From Salinibacterium sp. UTAS2018 (lineage in GTDB: Bacteria; Actinomycetota; Actinomycetes; Actinomycetales; Microbacteriaceae): 64,000 nucleotides of DNA. Under the pieces are notes generated by a model, which did no database searches, was not told the DNA's origin, and saw nothing but the letters and a program-made list of their open reading frames with translations. The translations under genes were made by a program, and so were the position numbers. This document shows, piece by piece, positions 17,347 through 25,838 of this stretch. Position 1 is the stretch's first letter. Each line of letters starts with the position of its first letter. The stretch covers positions 868,001-932,000 of the forward strand of contig NZ_CP035375.1 of NCBI RefSeq assembly GCF_004118935.1, written 5' to 3'.

Positions 17347-17925
17347 ATGCATACCCGTGCCATGCGCGTGCTTCGTGGCAGTATCGCCGCTTTCTTCGCC
17401 ACTTTTACTGCGGCGTTTTCCCATCAATTCGCGGGTGGAGTCACGCCGTCGCTTTTCGGTATGGGCGTCTCCCTCGTGATCTCGATCAGTATTTGCACCC
17501 TCCTCGCAGGGCGCACAATCTCCCTCGCTCGTTTGAGCATCGCGATTGCGGCGAGCCAAGCGATGTACCACGCGCTCTTCAGCTCGATGCTGGTCCCGGC
17601 GGGAATCGCCCAGCACAACATGGCCGCGATGACGTTCGACTTCAGTTCGGCAGCGCAATCCGCTGATTCGGCTATGTCGCTCTCTCACGTCGTCGCCGCC
17701 GCAGTGACCGTCATAGCCTTCCGCTACGCCGAAGTCGCTTTTTGGGGCCTCTTCGATACTGCGCGGATGTTTATCTCGCGCCTCTTCATCTCGGTTTCTC
17801 TCGTCGCGACTCCCGTGCTGGAATTCCGTCTTGAGCCACGCAGCGCACCAGTGGTGCAGCTCGTCGCTCGCTTTCTCGCCATTACGCGCTATCGGGGCCC
17901 GCCGGCCGCCCTCGCCGCGGTCTAG
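17347..17925 (+). CDS. Integral membrane protein linked to ycnI-copC, unknown function
   Basis: 192 residues with four or five hydrophobic segments (for example GMGVSLVISISICTLLAG and VVAAAVTVIAFRYAEVAFWG), His residues between helices (SHQFAGG, YHALF, QHNM) and a basic C-terminus. The ATG at 17347 follows an AGAAGGAG-like site. Small membrane proteins of this kind sit beside ycnI and copC in many Actinobacteria, so a role in copper handling is plausible from context only. Confidence 0.8.
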   Translation: MHTRAMRVLRGSIAAFFATFTAAFSHQFAGGVTPSLFGMGVSLVISISICTLLAGRTISLARLSIAIAASQAMYHALFSSMLVPAGIAQHNMAAMTFDFSSAAQSADSAMSLSHVVAAAVTVIAFRYAEVAFWGLFDTARMFISRLFISVSLVATPVLEFRLEPRSAPVVQLVARFLAITRYRGPPAALAAV

Positions 17926-17988
17926 CGCTGCCGCCCAGCACCCCCGATATTTGTCGCTCCTTAGCGACCCTTTGTGAGAAAGAAAACG

Positions 17989-18708
17989 ATGAAAAACTTT
18001 ACTAAAGCTGCCCTCGCCCTCTCGGCAGGAGCAGCACTCGCGGTAGCGGCTCCGCTCGCGGCCATGGCTCACGTGACGATCGACCCGGGCCAGTCCGACG
18101 CCGGCAGCTACGCACTCATCACGGTCAAGGTTCCCAACGAGTCCGACACCGAGAAAACTAACAAGGTGCAGCTCAACCTGCCCACGGACACCCCGTTCGC
18201 GAGCGTGCGCTTTGTACCAGTTCCCGGTTGGGATGCTGAGCTTGTGCGCAGCGAACTGCCGGAGCCCGTCATGGTCGGGGAAAGCGAGATCACCGAAGCA
18301 GTGACTTCAATTGTGTGGACAGCGCAGGCTGGCTCCGAGCTCGGTGATGGCGCGCTACTCTTGCTCCCTATCTCGCTTGGGCCGGTGCCGGATGTCGGAA
18401 GCGTCGTCCTGACGGCCGACCAGACGTACACCGACGGTTCCGTGGTGAGCTGGAGTGGCACCGAAGAAGGAGCCGAAAAGCCCGCTCCCATCCTCTACGT
18501 CAACGATGCACCGGTAGATGACCACGGTCACGCTGAAACGGAAGAAGACGCTCACGGCGACGACCATGCCAGCGAAGACGAGCACACCGACGCTGCGGCG
18601 GCATCCAGCGGAGACCCCGTTGCTCGCGGTCTCGGAATCGCTGGCCTCGTTGCCGGTCTCGGCGCGCTCGTAGCGGCGTTCGCTTTCCGTCGCCCCGCCA
18701 CTAAGTAG
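17989..18708 (+). CDS. ycnI: YcnI-family (DUF1775) copper-associated exported protein
   Basis: 239 residues. I choose ATG 17989 over the in-frame GTG 15 bases upstream because GAGAAAG precedes it. The signal peptide ends at AMA, exposing mature HVTIDPGQSDAGSYALITV, the conserved YcnI N-terminus whose His ligates Cu(II) in characterised homologues. The domain continues to about residue 165 (VSWSGTEEGAEKPAPIL). A His/Asp/Glu-rich linker (DDHGHAETEEDAHGDDHA) may add metal sites, and a C-terminal membrane helix with an RRPATK tail anchors it. It lies directly upstream of copC. Confidence 0.92.
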   Translation: MKNFTKAALALSAGAALAVAAPLAAMAHVTIDPGQSDAGSYALITVKVPNESDTEKTNKVQLNLPTDTPFASVRFVPVPGWDAELVRSELPEPVMVGESEITEAVTSIVWTAQAGSELGDGALLLLPISLGPVPDVGSVVLTADQTYTDGSVVSWSGTEEGAEKPAPILYVNDAPVDDHGHAETEEDAHGDDHASEDEHTDAAAASSGDPVARGLGIAGLVAGLGALVAAFAFRRPATK

Positions 18709-18716
18709 TTCGAATC

Positions 18717-19355
18717 ATGCGTCGAGTTTTTCGCATCGGCGCCGCGTTCAGCGCGGCCACGATCGCAGCTCTGCTGCTGCTCGTGGCCGCGCCCGCGTCT
18801 GCCCACAACTACATCGTCGACAGCACTCCCCTCGAGGGCACAACTCTCACCGTGCTACCCGACGAGTTTTCTGTCACCACCAACGACGTATTGCTTGACC
18901 TGGGCGGAGACGGCGGTGGTTTCGCGATTCAGATTCTGGATGCCGACGGCGGCTACTACGGTGACGGCTGCGTCAGCATCCGCGACGAGTCTCTCTCCAC
19001 GCTGGCTGCTCTCGGTGAGCCGGGCGAGTACCGGATGCTCTGGCAGCTGGTTTCAGCCGATGGCCACACCATCTCTGACGAGATCAACTTCACGTGGCAG
19101 CCCGATGCCGATCAGGTGCTCTCTGAGGCGCTCGATGCCCCGCCAGCCTGTGGCGGAGGGTCGCTCGAGGAGAACACTCCCCCTGCAGCGGCCGAGGGCA
19201 CAGACGATAGCAGCGTGTCTGACGGTAACGGCGCTGGCGCGAGTGTTGACGCTGAAACCGCAGTGTTGATCGGCGGCGCGGTCGCGCTTGTACTCGTTGC
19301 TGGAGTGGCGATCTTCTTGATCTCCGTCAAGCGCAAGAAAGACGCGTCTCTCTAA
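18717..19355 (+). CDS. copC: CopC-domain copper-binding exported protein
   Basis: 212 residues, eight bases after ycnI. The signal peptide ends at ASA and the mature chain begins HNYIVDSTPLEGTTLTVLP, the CopC opening with the N-terminal His copper ligand. The second ligand region SADGHTISDEINFTW is also present. A Gly/Ser/Asp linker and a C-terminal membrane helix (VLIGGAVALVLVAGVAIFLI) tether it. It should bind copper outside the membrane in concert with YcnI. No copD gene is visible. Confidence 0.92.
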   Translation: MRRVFRIGAAFSAATIAALLLLVAAPASAHNYIVDSTPLEGTTLTVLPDEFSVTTNDVLLDLGGDGGGFAIQILDADGGYYGDGCVSIRDESLSTLAALGEPGEYRMLWQLVSADGHTISDEINFTWQPDADQVLSEALDAPPACGGGSLEENTPPAAAEGTDDSSVSDGNGAGASVDAETAVLIGGAVALVLVAGVAIFLISVKRKKDASL

Positions 19356-19412
19356 GAAGGTGAGTCAGCGAATCCGCTGCCTAATCTCCTCCGCACGGCG
19401 CGCGTTAACGAG

Positions 19413-19446
19413 TTGAGGCGGTCACCCCGTGGGGTGACCGCCTCAA
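19413..19446. terminator. Bidirectional terminator between copC and clpP2
   Basis: Perfect 16-bp inverted repeat (19413-19428 and 19431-19446, TTGAGGCGGTCACCCC and complement) with a 2-base centre, between convergent genes. Confidence 0.9.
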
Positions 19447-19463
19447 TTGCGTGAAAGCGAGTA

Positions 19464-20138
19464 TTAGCTGGTGATCGCCGGCAGCGTCTTGCGGCTCGTG
19501 AGCACTTGGTCGATGAGACCGTACTCCATAGCCTCTGCGGCGCTCAGGATCTTGTCGCGCTCGATGTCCTTGTTGATCTGCTCCGGAGTGCGGTTCGAGT
19601 GGTGCGACAGCGTCTCTTCGAGCCAACCACGCATACGAAGAATCTCGCGTGCCTGAATCTCGATGTCCGACGCCTGGCTCGACCCTTCCGACCCACCGCT
19701 GGGCTGGTGGATGAGGATGCGGGCGTTGGGGAGAGCCAAACGCTTTCCCTTGGTTCCACCGGCGGTGATCACGGCAGCAGCCGAAGCAGCCTGCCCGAGA
19801 ACAACGGTCTGAATCTGCGGACGGATGTACTGCATCGTGTCGTAAATCGCTGTCATCGCGGTGAACGATCCACCGGGTGAGTTGATGTACATCACGATGT
19901 CGCGGTCAGGGTCTTGGCTCTCGAGAACGAGAAGCTGAGCCATAACGTCGTCAGCGGAAGCGTCGTCGATCTGCACACCCAAGAAGATGATGCGGTCTTC
20001 GAACAGCTTGGCGTACGGGTCTTGACGCTTGTAACCGTAGGCCGTGCGCTCTTCGAACGTGGGGAGGATGTAGCGGGCATCAGCATCCGGGCGGCCGATG
20101 CCGGCGGGTGCCTGTGCTCCGAGGTTGAAGTTCTCCAT
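19464..20138 (-). CDS. clpP2: ATP-dependent Clp protease proteolytic subunit ClpP2
   Basis: A 224-residue serine protease subunit. The catalytic Ser is in GQAASAAAVITAG, the His in LIHQPSGG and the Asp in IERDKILSAAEAMEYG. The opening DADARYILPTFEERTAYGYKR is characteristic of the second actinobacterial ClpP. The start ATG 20138 follows GAAGGA and lies two bases after the clpP1 stop. ClpP1 and ClpP2 form a mixed two-ring chamber fed by ClpX or ClpC. Confidence 0.97.
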   Translation of the reverse strand: MENFNLGAQAPAGIGRPDADARYILPTFEERTAYGYKRQDPYAKLFEDRIIFLGVQIDDASADDVMAQLLVLESQDPDRDIVMYINSPGGSFTAMTAIYDTMQYIRPQIQTVVLGQAASAAAVITAGGTKGKRLALPNARILIHQPSGGSEGSSQASDIEIQAREILRMRGWLEETLSHHSNRTPEQINKDIERDKILSAAEAMEYGLIDQVLTSRKTLPAITS

Positions 20139-20140
20139 GA

Positions 20141-20761
20141 TTAGTCCTTCTTGCCGGTTGCGTTGTCGTCGGAGGCGTTGTCTTCGGTTCCGCCACCGCC
20201 TACAACGTCGGATGCGAATTCGCGCAGGTGGTCAACGAAGCCGTATTCGAGCGCTTGCTTTGCCGTGAACCAGTTGTCACGGTCGTTGTCAATCAGAACC
20301 TGCTCGACGCTCTTGCCGGTCTGCTCTGCGGTGAGCTCAGCCATGCGCTTCTTCATGTCGAGGATGACGCCAGCCTGAGTCTGGATGTCAGCAGACGTTC
20401 CACCGAATCCACCCGACGGCTGGTGCAAGAGCACGCGCGCGTTGGGGGTGATGTAGCGCTTGCCCTTGGTGCCCGAGGAGAGCAGGAACTGCCCCATCGA
20501 GGCGGCAAGGCCAATACCAACGGTGACGATGTCGTTGGGCACGAAGTTCATCGTGTCGTAGATCGCCATTCCCGCGGTGATCGATCCACCGGGTGAGTTG
20601 ATGTAAAGGTAGATGTCGCGCTTGGGATCCTCTGCTGCGAGCAGCAAGATCTTTGCGCAGATCTCGTTCGCGTTTGCATCGCGCACCTCTGAGCCGAGCC
20701 AGATGATGCGGTCCTTGAGGAGTTGGTCGAAGATGCTCGAGACCAATGCCGGTTGGGCCAT
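20141..20761 (-). CDS. clpP1: ATP-dependent Clp protease proteolytic subunit ClpP1
   Basis: 206 residues; catalytic Ser in [14 protein letters not shown], His in [11 protein letters not shown], Asp in [20 protein letters not shown]. The start ATG 20761 follows a GGAG site. It is the first gene of the clpP1-clpP2 operon. The C-terminus is extended by a Gly/Asp/Asn-rich tail ([21 protein letters not shown]). A ClgR-like operator lies about 65 bases upstream. Confidence 0.97.
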   Translation of the reverse strand: MAQPALVSSIFDQLLKDRIIWLGSEVRDANANEICAKILLLAAEDPKRDIYLYINSPGGSITAGMAIYDTMNFVPNDIVTVGIGLAASMGQFLLSSGTKGKRYITPNARVLLHQPSGGFGGTSADIQTQAGVILDMKKRMAELTAEQTGKSVEQVLIDNDRDNWFTAKQALEYGFVDHLREFASDVVGGGGTEDNASDDNATGKKD

Positions 20762-20827
20762 TGTTGCGCTCCATTTCAGTTATCGCGTGTTACGAATCTA
20801 TCCGAGTACGCGCCGCGATTCTGGCGT

Positions 20828-20845
20828 GTTCGCCCTAGGCAAAGT
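20828..20845 (-). promoter_or_regulatory. ClgR-like operator in front of clpP1
   Basis: GTTCGCCCTAGGCAAAGT resembles the near-palindromic CGC(C/T)-N3-(A/G)GCG box, as I recall it, that the activator ClgR uses at actinobacterial clp promoters; one core base differs (A for G). It is 65-85 bases upstream of the clpP1 start, in the right place for an activator. Identification by eye only. Confidence 0.4.
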
Positions 20846-20880
20846 ACCGCGTCGCGAGAGGCTGCTTGTAGGCTCACCAA

Positions 20881-21369
20881 ATGCAGCAGAACTGGCGCGA
20901 TCGAATCGCAGATATTTGGGCCCACGCCGGCACAATGGCCGAGCACGACGTCGTCTCAGCGATCGATGAGCTTGTCGCCGAGCGTGACCCCGACGATGCC
21001 GAAGCACTCTTCGAAGCAGCGGGCGCGCGCGACTATGCCGGGTTAGAGGACGCGGCCGAGCCGCTGTACCGCCTGGCGATCAAGAATGGGTTGGATGCCG
21101 CCCTCATGCCCCGGGCGACGATCCAGCTGGCCAGCACGCTGCGCAACCTCAATCGCGTCGATGAGTCGATCGCTCTACTCGAGCAGCAGTTACACACGCA
21201 TCCCGACGATGAGTGGACGGGGCCTACCGCCGCATTTCTCGCTCTTGCCCTCACCAGCCGCGGTGATCCCACTCAGGCCGCAGCAGTGGCACTGATGGCA
21301 CTCGCCGACTACCTCCCGATCTATCAGCGCTCCGTGCGCGGGTACGCTGCAGAGCTACTCGCCGACTAG
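20881..21369 (+). CDS. Tetratricopeptide-repeat protein (TPR_5-like)
   Basis: 162 residues, cytosolic and all helical. Repeat-like helices are seen at AEPLYRLAIKNGLDAALMPRATIQLASTLRNLNRVDESIALLEQQL, the usual TPR pattern of small and large residues. This type of 160-residue TPR protein is widespread in Actinobacteria; its role is not defined. It diverges from clpP1 with about 120 bases between starts. Confidence 0.85.
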   Translation: MQQNWRDRIADIWAHAGTMAEHDVVSAIDELVAERDPDDAEALFEAAGARDYAGLEDAAEPLYRLAIKNGLDAALMPRATIQLASTLRNLNRVDESIALLEQQLHTHPDDEWTGPTAAFLALALTSRGDPTQAAAVALMALADYLPIYQRSVRGYAAELLAD

Positions 21370-21430
21370 TTCTCACCGCAGGTGCCGACATCCGTCAGGG
21401 TGAGTGCTCCAGCGGTAATAGCATGGCCGC

Positions 21431-22387
21431 ATGCAGCAGATGATTCTTGACGTTGACACTGGTATCGACGATGCGCTTGCGCTGATGCTGGCGGTGCGAC
21501 ACCCCGGCGTCAATCTGCGGGCAGTCACGTGCGTTGCGGGCAACGCGAGCCTTGACCAAGTTGTGCGCAACACTCTCAATGTTCTGGATGCTGCCGGAGC
21601 CGGTGACGTTCCGGTAGCCGCGGGCGCCAGCCGCCCGTTACTCGCGGCCGCGCATCCGGCCGCTCACGTTCATGGCACGGATGGGCTCGCCGATCTCGGT
21701 CTGCCCACCTCTACTCGCCAGGTCGTCCCTCTTCATGCGATTGAACTGTTACGACGCGAAATTCTGGCGAGCCCCACTCCGGTCACTCTTGTTCCTCTTG
21801 CACCGATGACGAACATCGCTCTTTTAGTGCGAACCTATCCAGAGGTGCTCGCCAATGTCGAGCGCATTGTGTTCATGGGCGGCTCCGCGTCCGTTGGCAA
21901 TGCGACTGCCGTTGCTGAGTTCAACACTTGGCACGATCCCGAGGCCGCGGAGATCGTGCTCACCGCCGGGGTTCCGATCACGATGTACGGCTTGGATGTC
22001 TTCTATGCCGTTACCATTGCCCCTTCTGAAATCGCCACCCTCGCTGCCTCTGCAGAGCCCGGAACACAGCTCGCCGGCCGCCTGCTCCAGTACCTCGTAA
22101 CGGTGAAGGGCGGCGAGGTTCGCGTTGCCGGCGATGGGCATGGAGATATTGGTGATGCGGGAGCGGTATGCGCCGCCATCGCCCCTGACGGCCTCACAAC
22201 ATCGCACTTGCCGGTGCGCGTCAGCTTGGCCGACCCGCTCACTCGCGGACAAACCGTGGTCGACCACCGCACCGCTGGGCACGAACAAGACCGCGCCGGC
22301 GATGACAACTTTCGCCGCATCGATGTCGCCCTCGGTGTCGACAGCGCCCGCTACGCCCGGCTCTTTGTCGACACAATCACACGCTAA
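21431..22387 (+). CDS. Inosine/uridine-preferring nucleoside hydrolase
   Basis: A 318-residue N-ribohydrolase that splits nucleosides into base and ribose for salvage. The calcium-binding Asp cluster is at the N-terminus (MILDVDTGIDDALALMLA), with VTLVPLAPMTNIALLVRTYPE, the FMGGSASVGN segment and the late Asp in GDAGAVCAAIAPD. No signal peptide, so cytosolic. The chain is complete. Base preference cannot be read directly. Confidence 0.93.
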   Translation: MQQMILDVDTGIDDALALMLAVRHPGVNLRAVTCVAGNASLDQVVRNTLNVLDAAGAGDVPVAAGASRPLLAAAHPAAHVHGTDGLADLGLPTSTRQVVPLHAIELLRREILASPTPVTLVPLAPMTNIALLVRTYPEVLANVERIVFMGGSASVGNATAVAEFNTWHDPEAAEIVLTAGVPITMYGLDVFYAVTIAPSEIATLAASAEPGTQLAGRLLQYLVTVKGGEVRVAGDGHGDIGDAGAVCAAIAPDGLTTSHLPVRVSLADPLTRGQTVVDHRTAGHEQDRAGDDNFRRIDVALGVDSARYARLFVDTITR

Positions 22388-22405
22388 CGTTTTAGGCCTT
22401 AACGA

Positions 22406-22441
22406 CCTCACGGCCGACTAGATAACTAGTCGGCCGTGAGG
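22406..22441. terminator. Bidirectional terminator between nucleoside hydrolase and tig
   Basis: Perfect 16-bp inverted repeat (22406-22421 and 22426-22441, CCTCACGGCCGACTAG and complement) with loop ATAA, between convergent genes. Confidence 0.92.
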
Positions 22442-22457
22442 GATAAAACGGTGTGGC

Positions 22458-23789
22458 TTAGGCTTCGTCGCTAGCGACGTCGTCTGCGACGACCTCTTCA
22501 GCGGCTTCCGGGTTAGCGATCGCAGTGAATGCCGAGACATCTACCGACTTGCCTGCAGTGTCAACAACCTTGGCCTTGCTGAGCACGACTGCGAGAGCCT
22601 TGCTGCGAGCGACCTCGGCGACCATAGCGGGAATCTGGCCGTTCTTGTCCAGAATCTGGATGAACTCGCCGGGCTCCATGCCGTACTGCTGCGCGCCCTG
22701 CACGAGGTACGAGGTGAGCTCTTCCTGGCTGACCTTGATCTCTTCTGACTCAACGATCGAGTCAAGCAGAATCTGTGAACGGAATGTCTTCTCGCTAGCG
22801 ATAACGACCTCGGCGCGGTGCTCGTCGTCTTCGAGGCGGTTCTCGTTCTCGAGGTGACGGTGAACTTCGTCTTCTACGAGCTTCTCGGGAACGGGGATTT
22901 CAACGTTCTTGAGCAGTTCGTCAACGATCTGGTCGCGAGCTTCAGCACCCTGGCCGAATGCCTTGGAGCGCTTGATCTGGTCCTTGAGGTCTGCCTTGAG
23001 TTCCTTGATGGTGTCGAACTCGCTAGCCATCTGAGCGAAGTCGTCATCTGCCTCAGGAAGCTCGCGCTCCTTCACGGTGAGCAGTGACACGCTGATGACA
23101 GCGGTCTCGCCCTCGTGGTCTCCACCGAGCAGTACGGATTCGAAGGTCGTCGATTCTCCGCCGCTGAGCGAGTCGAGCGCTTCGTCGATGCCCTCGATCA
23201 GTTCGCCTGAGCCGAGCTCGTACGAAATGCTTGTCGCGGAGTCAACCTCGGTCTCACCGATCTTGGCAACGAGGTCGAGCTGAGCGAAGTCGCCCTTCTT
23301 AGCGGGGCGGTCAACGGTGACGAGAGTGCCGAAGCGGGCACGCAAGGTGTCGAGCTCGTCCTTCACGTCATCGGCAGATACCTTGACTTCGTCAACCGTG
23401 AGGGTGAGTTCGTCGTAAGCGGGCATGTCGAATTCGGGGCGAACGTCAACCTCGATAGCGAGAACCAGATCTCCGCTGAAGTCCTTGACCTCGGGCCACG
23501 TGACAATGTCTGCCTCGGGGCGACCAAGAACACGAATCTCTTCCTCGGTAACGGCTTGGCGGTAGAAACCATCGAGTCCATCGCTCACGGCGTGGTTCAA
23601 GATCTCTTCGCGGCCAACGCGCTGGTCAACCAGCTGCGGCGGCACCTTTCCCTTACGGAAGCCGGGGATGTTGATCTGCGAGGCGATGTGGCCATACGCG
23701 TGATCGATGCTCGGCTTGAGTTCTTCGGGGGTGACCGAGATGTTGAGCTTGACGCGGGTCGGGCTCAGCTTCTCAACGGTTGTCTTCAC
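22458..23789 (-). CDS. tig: Trigger factor, ribosome-associated chaperone and prolyl isomerase
   Basis: 443 residues starting at GTG 23789, which follows AGGAG and gives the expected [19 protein letters not shown]. The frame is open further upstream but that part crosses tRNA-Pro and is not coding. The ribosome-binding signature [17 protein letters not shown] is intact, followed by the FKBP-like isomerase domain ([18 protein letters not shown]) and the long helical C-terminal domain. An acidic tail ([15 protein letters not shown]) ends it. It binds nascent chains at the exit tunnel. Confidence 0.97.
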   Translation of the reverse strand: MKTTVEKLSPTRVKLNISVTPEELKPSIDHAYGHIASQINIPGFRKGKVPPQLVDQRVGREEILNHAVSDGLDGFYRQAVTEEEIRVLGRPEADIVTWPEVKDFSGDLVLAIEVDVRPEFDMPAYDELTLTVDEVKVSADDVKDELDTLRARFGTLVTVDRPAKKGDFAQLDLVAKIGETEVDSATSISYELGSGELIEGIDEALDSLSGGESTTFESVLLGGDHEGETAVISVSLLTVKERELPEADDDFAQMASEFDTIKELKADLKDQIKRSKAFGQGAEARDQIVDELLKNVEIPVPEKLVEDEVHRHLENENRLEDDEHRAEVVIASEKTFRSQILLDSIVESEEIKVSQEELTSYLVQGAQQYGMEPGEFIQILDKNGQIPAMVAEVARSKALAVVLSKAKVVDTAGKSVDVSAFTAIANPEAAEEVVADDVASDEA

Positions 23790-23824
23790 GTCGTGGATCT
23801 CCTGTAATTCGATGGTGTATTTCG

Positions 23825-23898
23825 TCGGGGCGACAGGATTCGAACCTGCGACCTCTCGGTCCCAAACCGAGCGCTCTACCAAGCTGAGCTACGCCCCG
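23825..23898 (-). tRNA. tRNA-Pro (anticodon TGG)
   Basis: Complete 74-nt cloverleaf on the minus strand: acceptor arms CGGGGCG (23892-23898) and CGCCCCG (23826-23832), discriminator A at 23825, T-arm GGTTCGAATCC and anticodon loop TTTGGGA with TGG. CCA is not encoded. It lies just upstream of tig. Confidence 0.97.
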
Positions 23899-24154
23899 GG
23901 GCGCCATGTTTCTTATGGCCACGGCATCAGACTGCGATACCGGTACAAAATTGGCCTCGGCAAGTCTAGCCTGAGCGCGCGGTGAATGTTGACGAGATCC
24001 CAAGATCAGTGTCTTTTGCACCGTGTTCACGATGTTTATCAGGCATTCGCCCAGCAAATCATTGGGAAGTTGCGCCGTGAGCGATCTCGAGTTCGCACTT
24101 TGCCAGGTTTCGGGTACAGTATTCCTCGGTACACAGCACGAACGGGTGCCAAGT

Positions 24155-24225
24155 GGGGATGTAGCTTAATGGTAAAGCCTCAGTCTTCCAAACTGATGAC
24201 CGGAGTTCGATTCTCCGTATCCCCT
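24155..24225 (+). tRNA. tRNA-Gly (anticodon TCC)
   Basis: A 71-nt cloverleaf: acceptor GGGGATG paired with TATCCCC (one G-T pair), short D-loop AGCTTAATGGT, anticodon stem CAGT/ACTG with loop anticodon TCC, T-arm GGAGTTCGATTCTCC. CCA is encoded at 24226-24228. Confidence 0.96.
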
Positions 24226-24234
24226 CCACTACAG

Positions 24235-24267
24235 AACGAAGGCCGCCTCACTGAGGCGGCCTTCGTT
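24235..24267 (+). terminator. Terminator after tRNA-Gly
   Basis: Inverted repeat 24235-24247/24255-24267 (AACGAAGGCCGCC and complement), 7-base loop, right after the tRNA 3' end. Confidence 0.85.
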
Positions 24268-24321
24268 CGTTAACACTCGCAGCGCAGATTACTGCGCGCG
24301 CTGAGCAGTGTGCGCCCCGCT

Positions 24322-25233
24322 CTAATTCGTCGATGGACTCCGGGTAATGGCACGCTCAATCACGGAGCGAGCATCCGCAGCTTCGGGAAGCGGCAGCAGC
24401 GGGTAGTCGTGGATCATGCCCTCGCCCACGTGAAAGTCGAGAGCGATGCCCTCGTTCTCGGCGCGATCGCGCAGGCGCAGAGCATCCGCATGCACGAGGT
24501 CGCGGCTTCCCGTAAAGACCGTGATTGGCGCGAGGCCTGCGAGATCGCCATGGATGGGGCTCACACGCCAGTCGTCTTCTTCGAGCTCGGCGCGGTACAA
24601 CGCTCCGGCCGCATGCGTGCCAGGCACAGCAAGCCACGGATCCCGTGGCGCGATCTCCGCCAGCATCGGGTCCGTTCCGCTGATGTCTAGCCACGGCGCG
24701 ATCAGCACGATCGAGCGCAGCGGCGGGAGTCTGCGGTCTCGCAGCTCCATTGACACTGCCATCGTCATCCCGCCACCAGAAGAGTCGCCCATCACACTGA
24801 CGTTCTCGGCACCGACGTCGGCGACGAGAGACTGAACGAGCGTTGCTGCTCGATCGACAACGACAGAGGCACGACCGTCGGGCGCCAGCGGCATGATCGG
24901 AACGGTAAATGTTGTTCCCGTGGCGCGCACCAATCGCGCGATGAGCTTCCAGTGGAAGGGGTCAATCTGAAAGACGTAGCTGCCGCCATGAAAGTAGACG
25001 ACGTGGCCAGCAGCTGAAGGGGTCTTGGGCCGGATGGTGAACACGGGCCAACCGCCCACGTCGCGAGACGACACGTCAACGTGACGCGAAAGCGACCGAG
25101 GTGGGGTGAATGACGCTGGTTTTCTGCGAAGCTCAGCGATCCGCGAAAGGGTGCGCTCAGGATCGCTAAACATGCGTTTGGACCCTCGCAGGGTCAACGC
25201 AAGAGGGGCGAGCCGGCCGAGAAGGCTCACCAT
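24322..25233 (-). CDS. Alpha/beta hydrolase of the HSL (hormone-sensitive lipase) family
   Basis: A 303-residue carboxylesterase. The oxyanion-hole motif HGG is in VVYFHGGSYVF, the nucleophile elbow is GDSSGGG (catalytic Ser in VMGDSSGGGM), the acid lies in GSRDLVHADAL and the His in GMIHDYPLLPL. These order and spacing features define the HSL/family IV esterases. No signal peptide. The substrate is probably a short-chain ester. A small membrane-protein gene lies directly upstream on the same strand. Confidence 0.92.
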   Translation of the reverse strand: MVSLLGRLAPLALTLRGSKRMFSDPERTLSRIAELRRKPASFTPPRSLSRHVDVSSRDVGGWPVFTIRPKTPSAAGHVVYFHGGSYVFQIDPFHWKLIARLVRATGTTFTVPIMPLAPDGRASVVVDRAATLVQSLVADVGAENVSVMGDSSGGGMTMAVSMELRDRRLPPLRSIVLIAPWLDISGTDPMLAEIAPRDPWLAVPGTHAAGALYRAELEEDDWRVSPIHGDLAGLAPITVFTGSRDLVHADALRLRDRAENEGIALDFHVGEGMIHDYPLLPLPEAADARSVIERAITRSPSTN

Positions 25234-25239
25234 GTCTAT

Positions 25240-25413
25240 CTAGCTGTCTACGCGCTTCATCACGTGGATCGGGATGAAGACTCCCGCAGTGGTGACGAGA
25301 AGGCCGCCAATGAACACGACTGACTCAAGACCCTCTACGTAGAAGGCTTCGCCCATCATGTAAATGCCGCCCACGAAGAGCACGAAGGAGATTACAAAAC
25401 CAAGAATGTTCAC
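25240..25413 (-). CDS. Small two-helix membrane protein, unknown function
   Basis: A 57-residue frame starting at GTG 25413: MNILGFVISFVLFVGGIYMM opens a first membrane helix and FIGGLLVTTAGVFIPIHVM a second, with the short acidic loop GEAFYVEGLES between and a MKRVDS end. An in-frame TAA just upstream fixes the start at this GTG, although no well-spaced ribosome site is seen. It ends seven bases before the esterase start, suggesting co-transcription. Family not recognised. Confidence 0.7.
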   Translation of the reverse strand: MNILGFVISFVLFVGGIYMMGEAFYVEGLESVVFIGGLLVTTAGVFIPIHVMKRVDS

Positions 25414-25601
25414 GACTCCATCTTACTCACGCCCACTGGCCCAGCGACGTCATCCTCGCCGACGACAGGAACCCCTTGTCATCACGGAATCGTGTCCCCT
25501 ATACTGGGGACTAGCCGCTCCCCCGAACTGATCCTCCGGCGGCTGGATCGAACGCCACACCCGTATCGCCCCCGGTGGCAGGGCACCTTTGGACTCCCCC
25601 G

Positions 25602-25787
25602 ATGTCTAACACTGCGACTCAACTTCCTCCCTTCGGCTGGTACCCGGACCCCGCTGGCAGCCACTTGCTGCGCTGGTGGGACGGCAAGGTCTGGACTAAT
25701 CGCCTTGAAAAGCCGCGCCCCGAGCTTCAGTCTGCAAAGGGCCACACCCAGCAACAGTCCACACTTTCGCGCCTCATCGCGTCTTAG
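25602..25787 (+). CDS. Small DUF2510-domain protein
   Basis: 61 residues from ATG 25602. Residues 10-32 (PFGWYPDPAGSHLLRWWDG then KVWT) are the full DUF2510 motif, a short Trp-rich module usually found at the N-terminus of actinobacterial membrane proteins. Here it stands almost alone with a polar tail. It precedes the giant membrane protein by 51 bases and is probably co-transcribed with it. A GTG 27 bases upstream is an alternative start. Confidence 0.75.
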   Translation: MSNTATQLPPFGWYPDPAGSHLLRWWDGKVWTNRLEKPRPELQSAKGHTQQQSTLSRLIAS

Positions 25788-25838
25788 TCTTTCCGCACCG
25801 CTACTCTGAGACTTCCTCCCGAAAGGAAGTCATACGAG

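Noticed and set aside
23790-23882. N-terminal extension of the trigger factor frame
   Set aside because: It runs through tRNA-Pro; GTG 23789 with an AGGAG site gives the normal trigger factor N-terminus.
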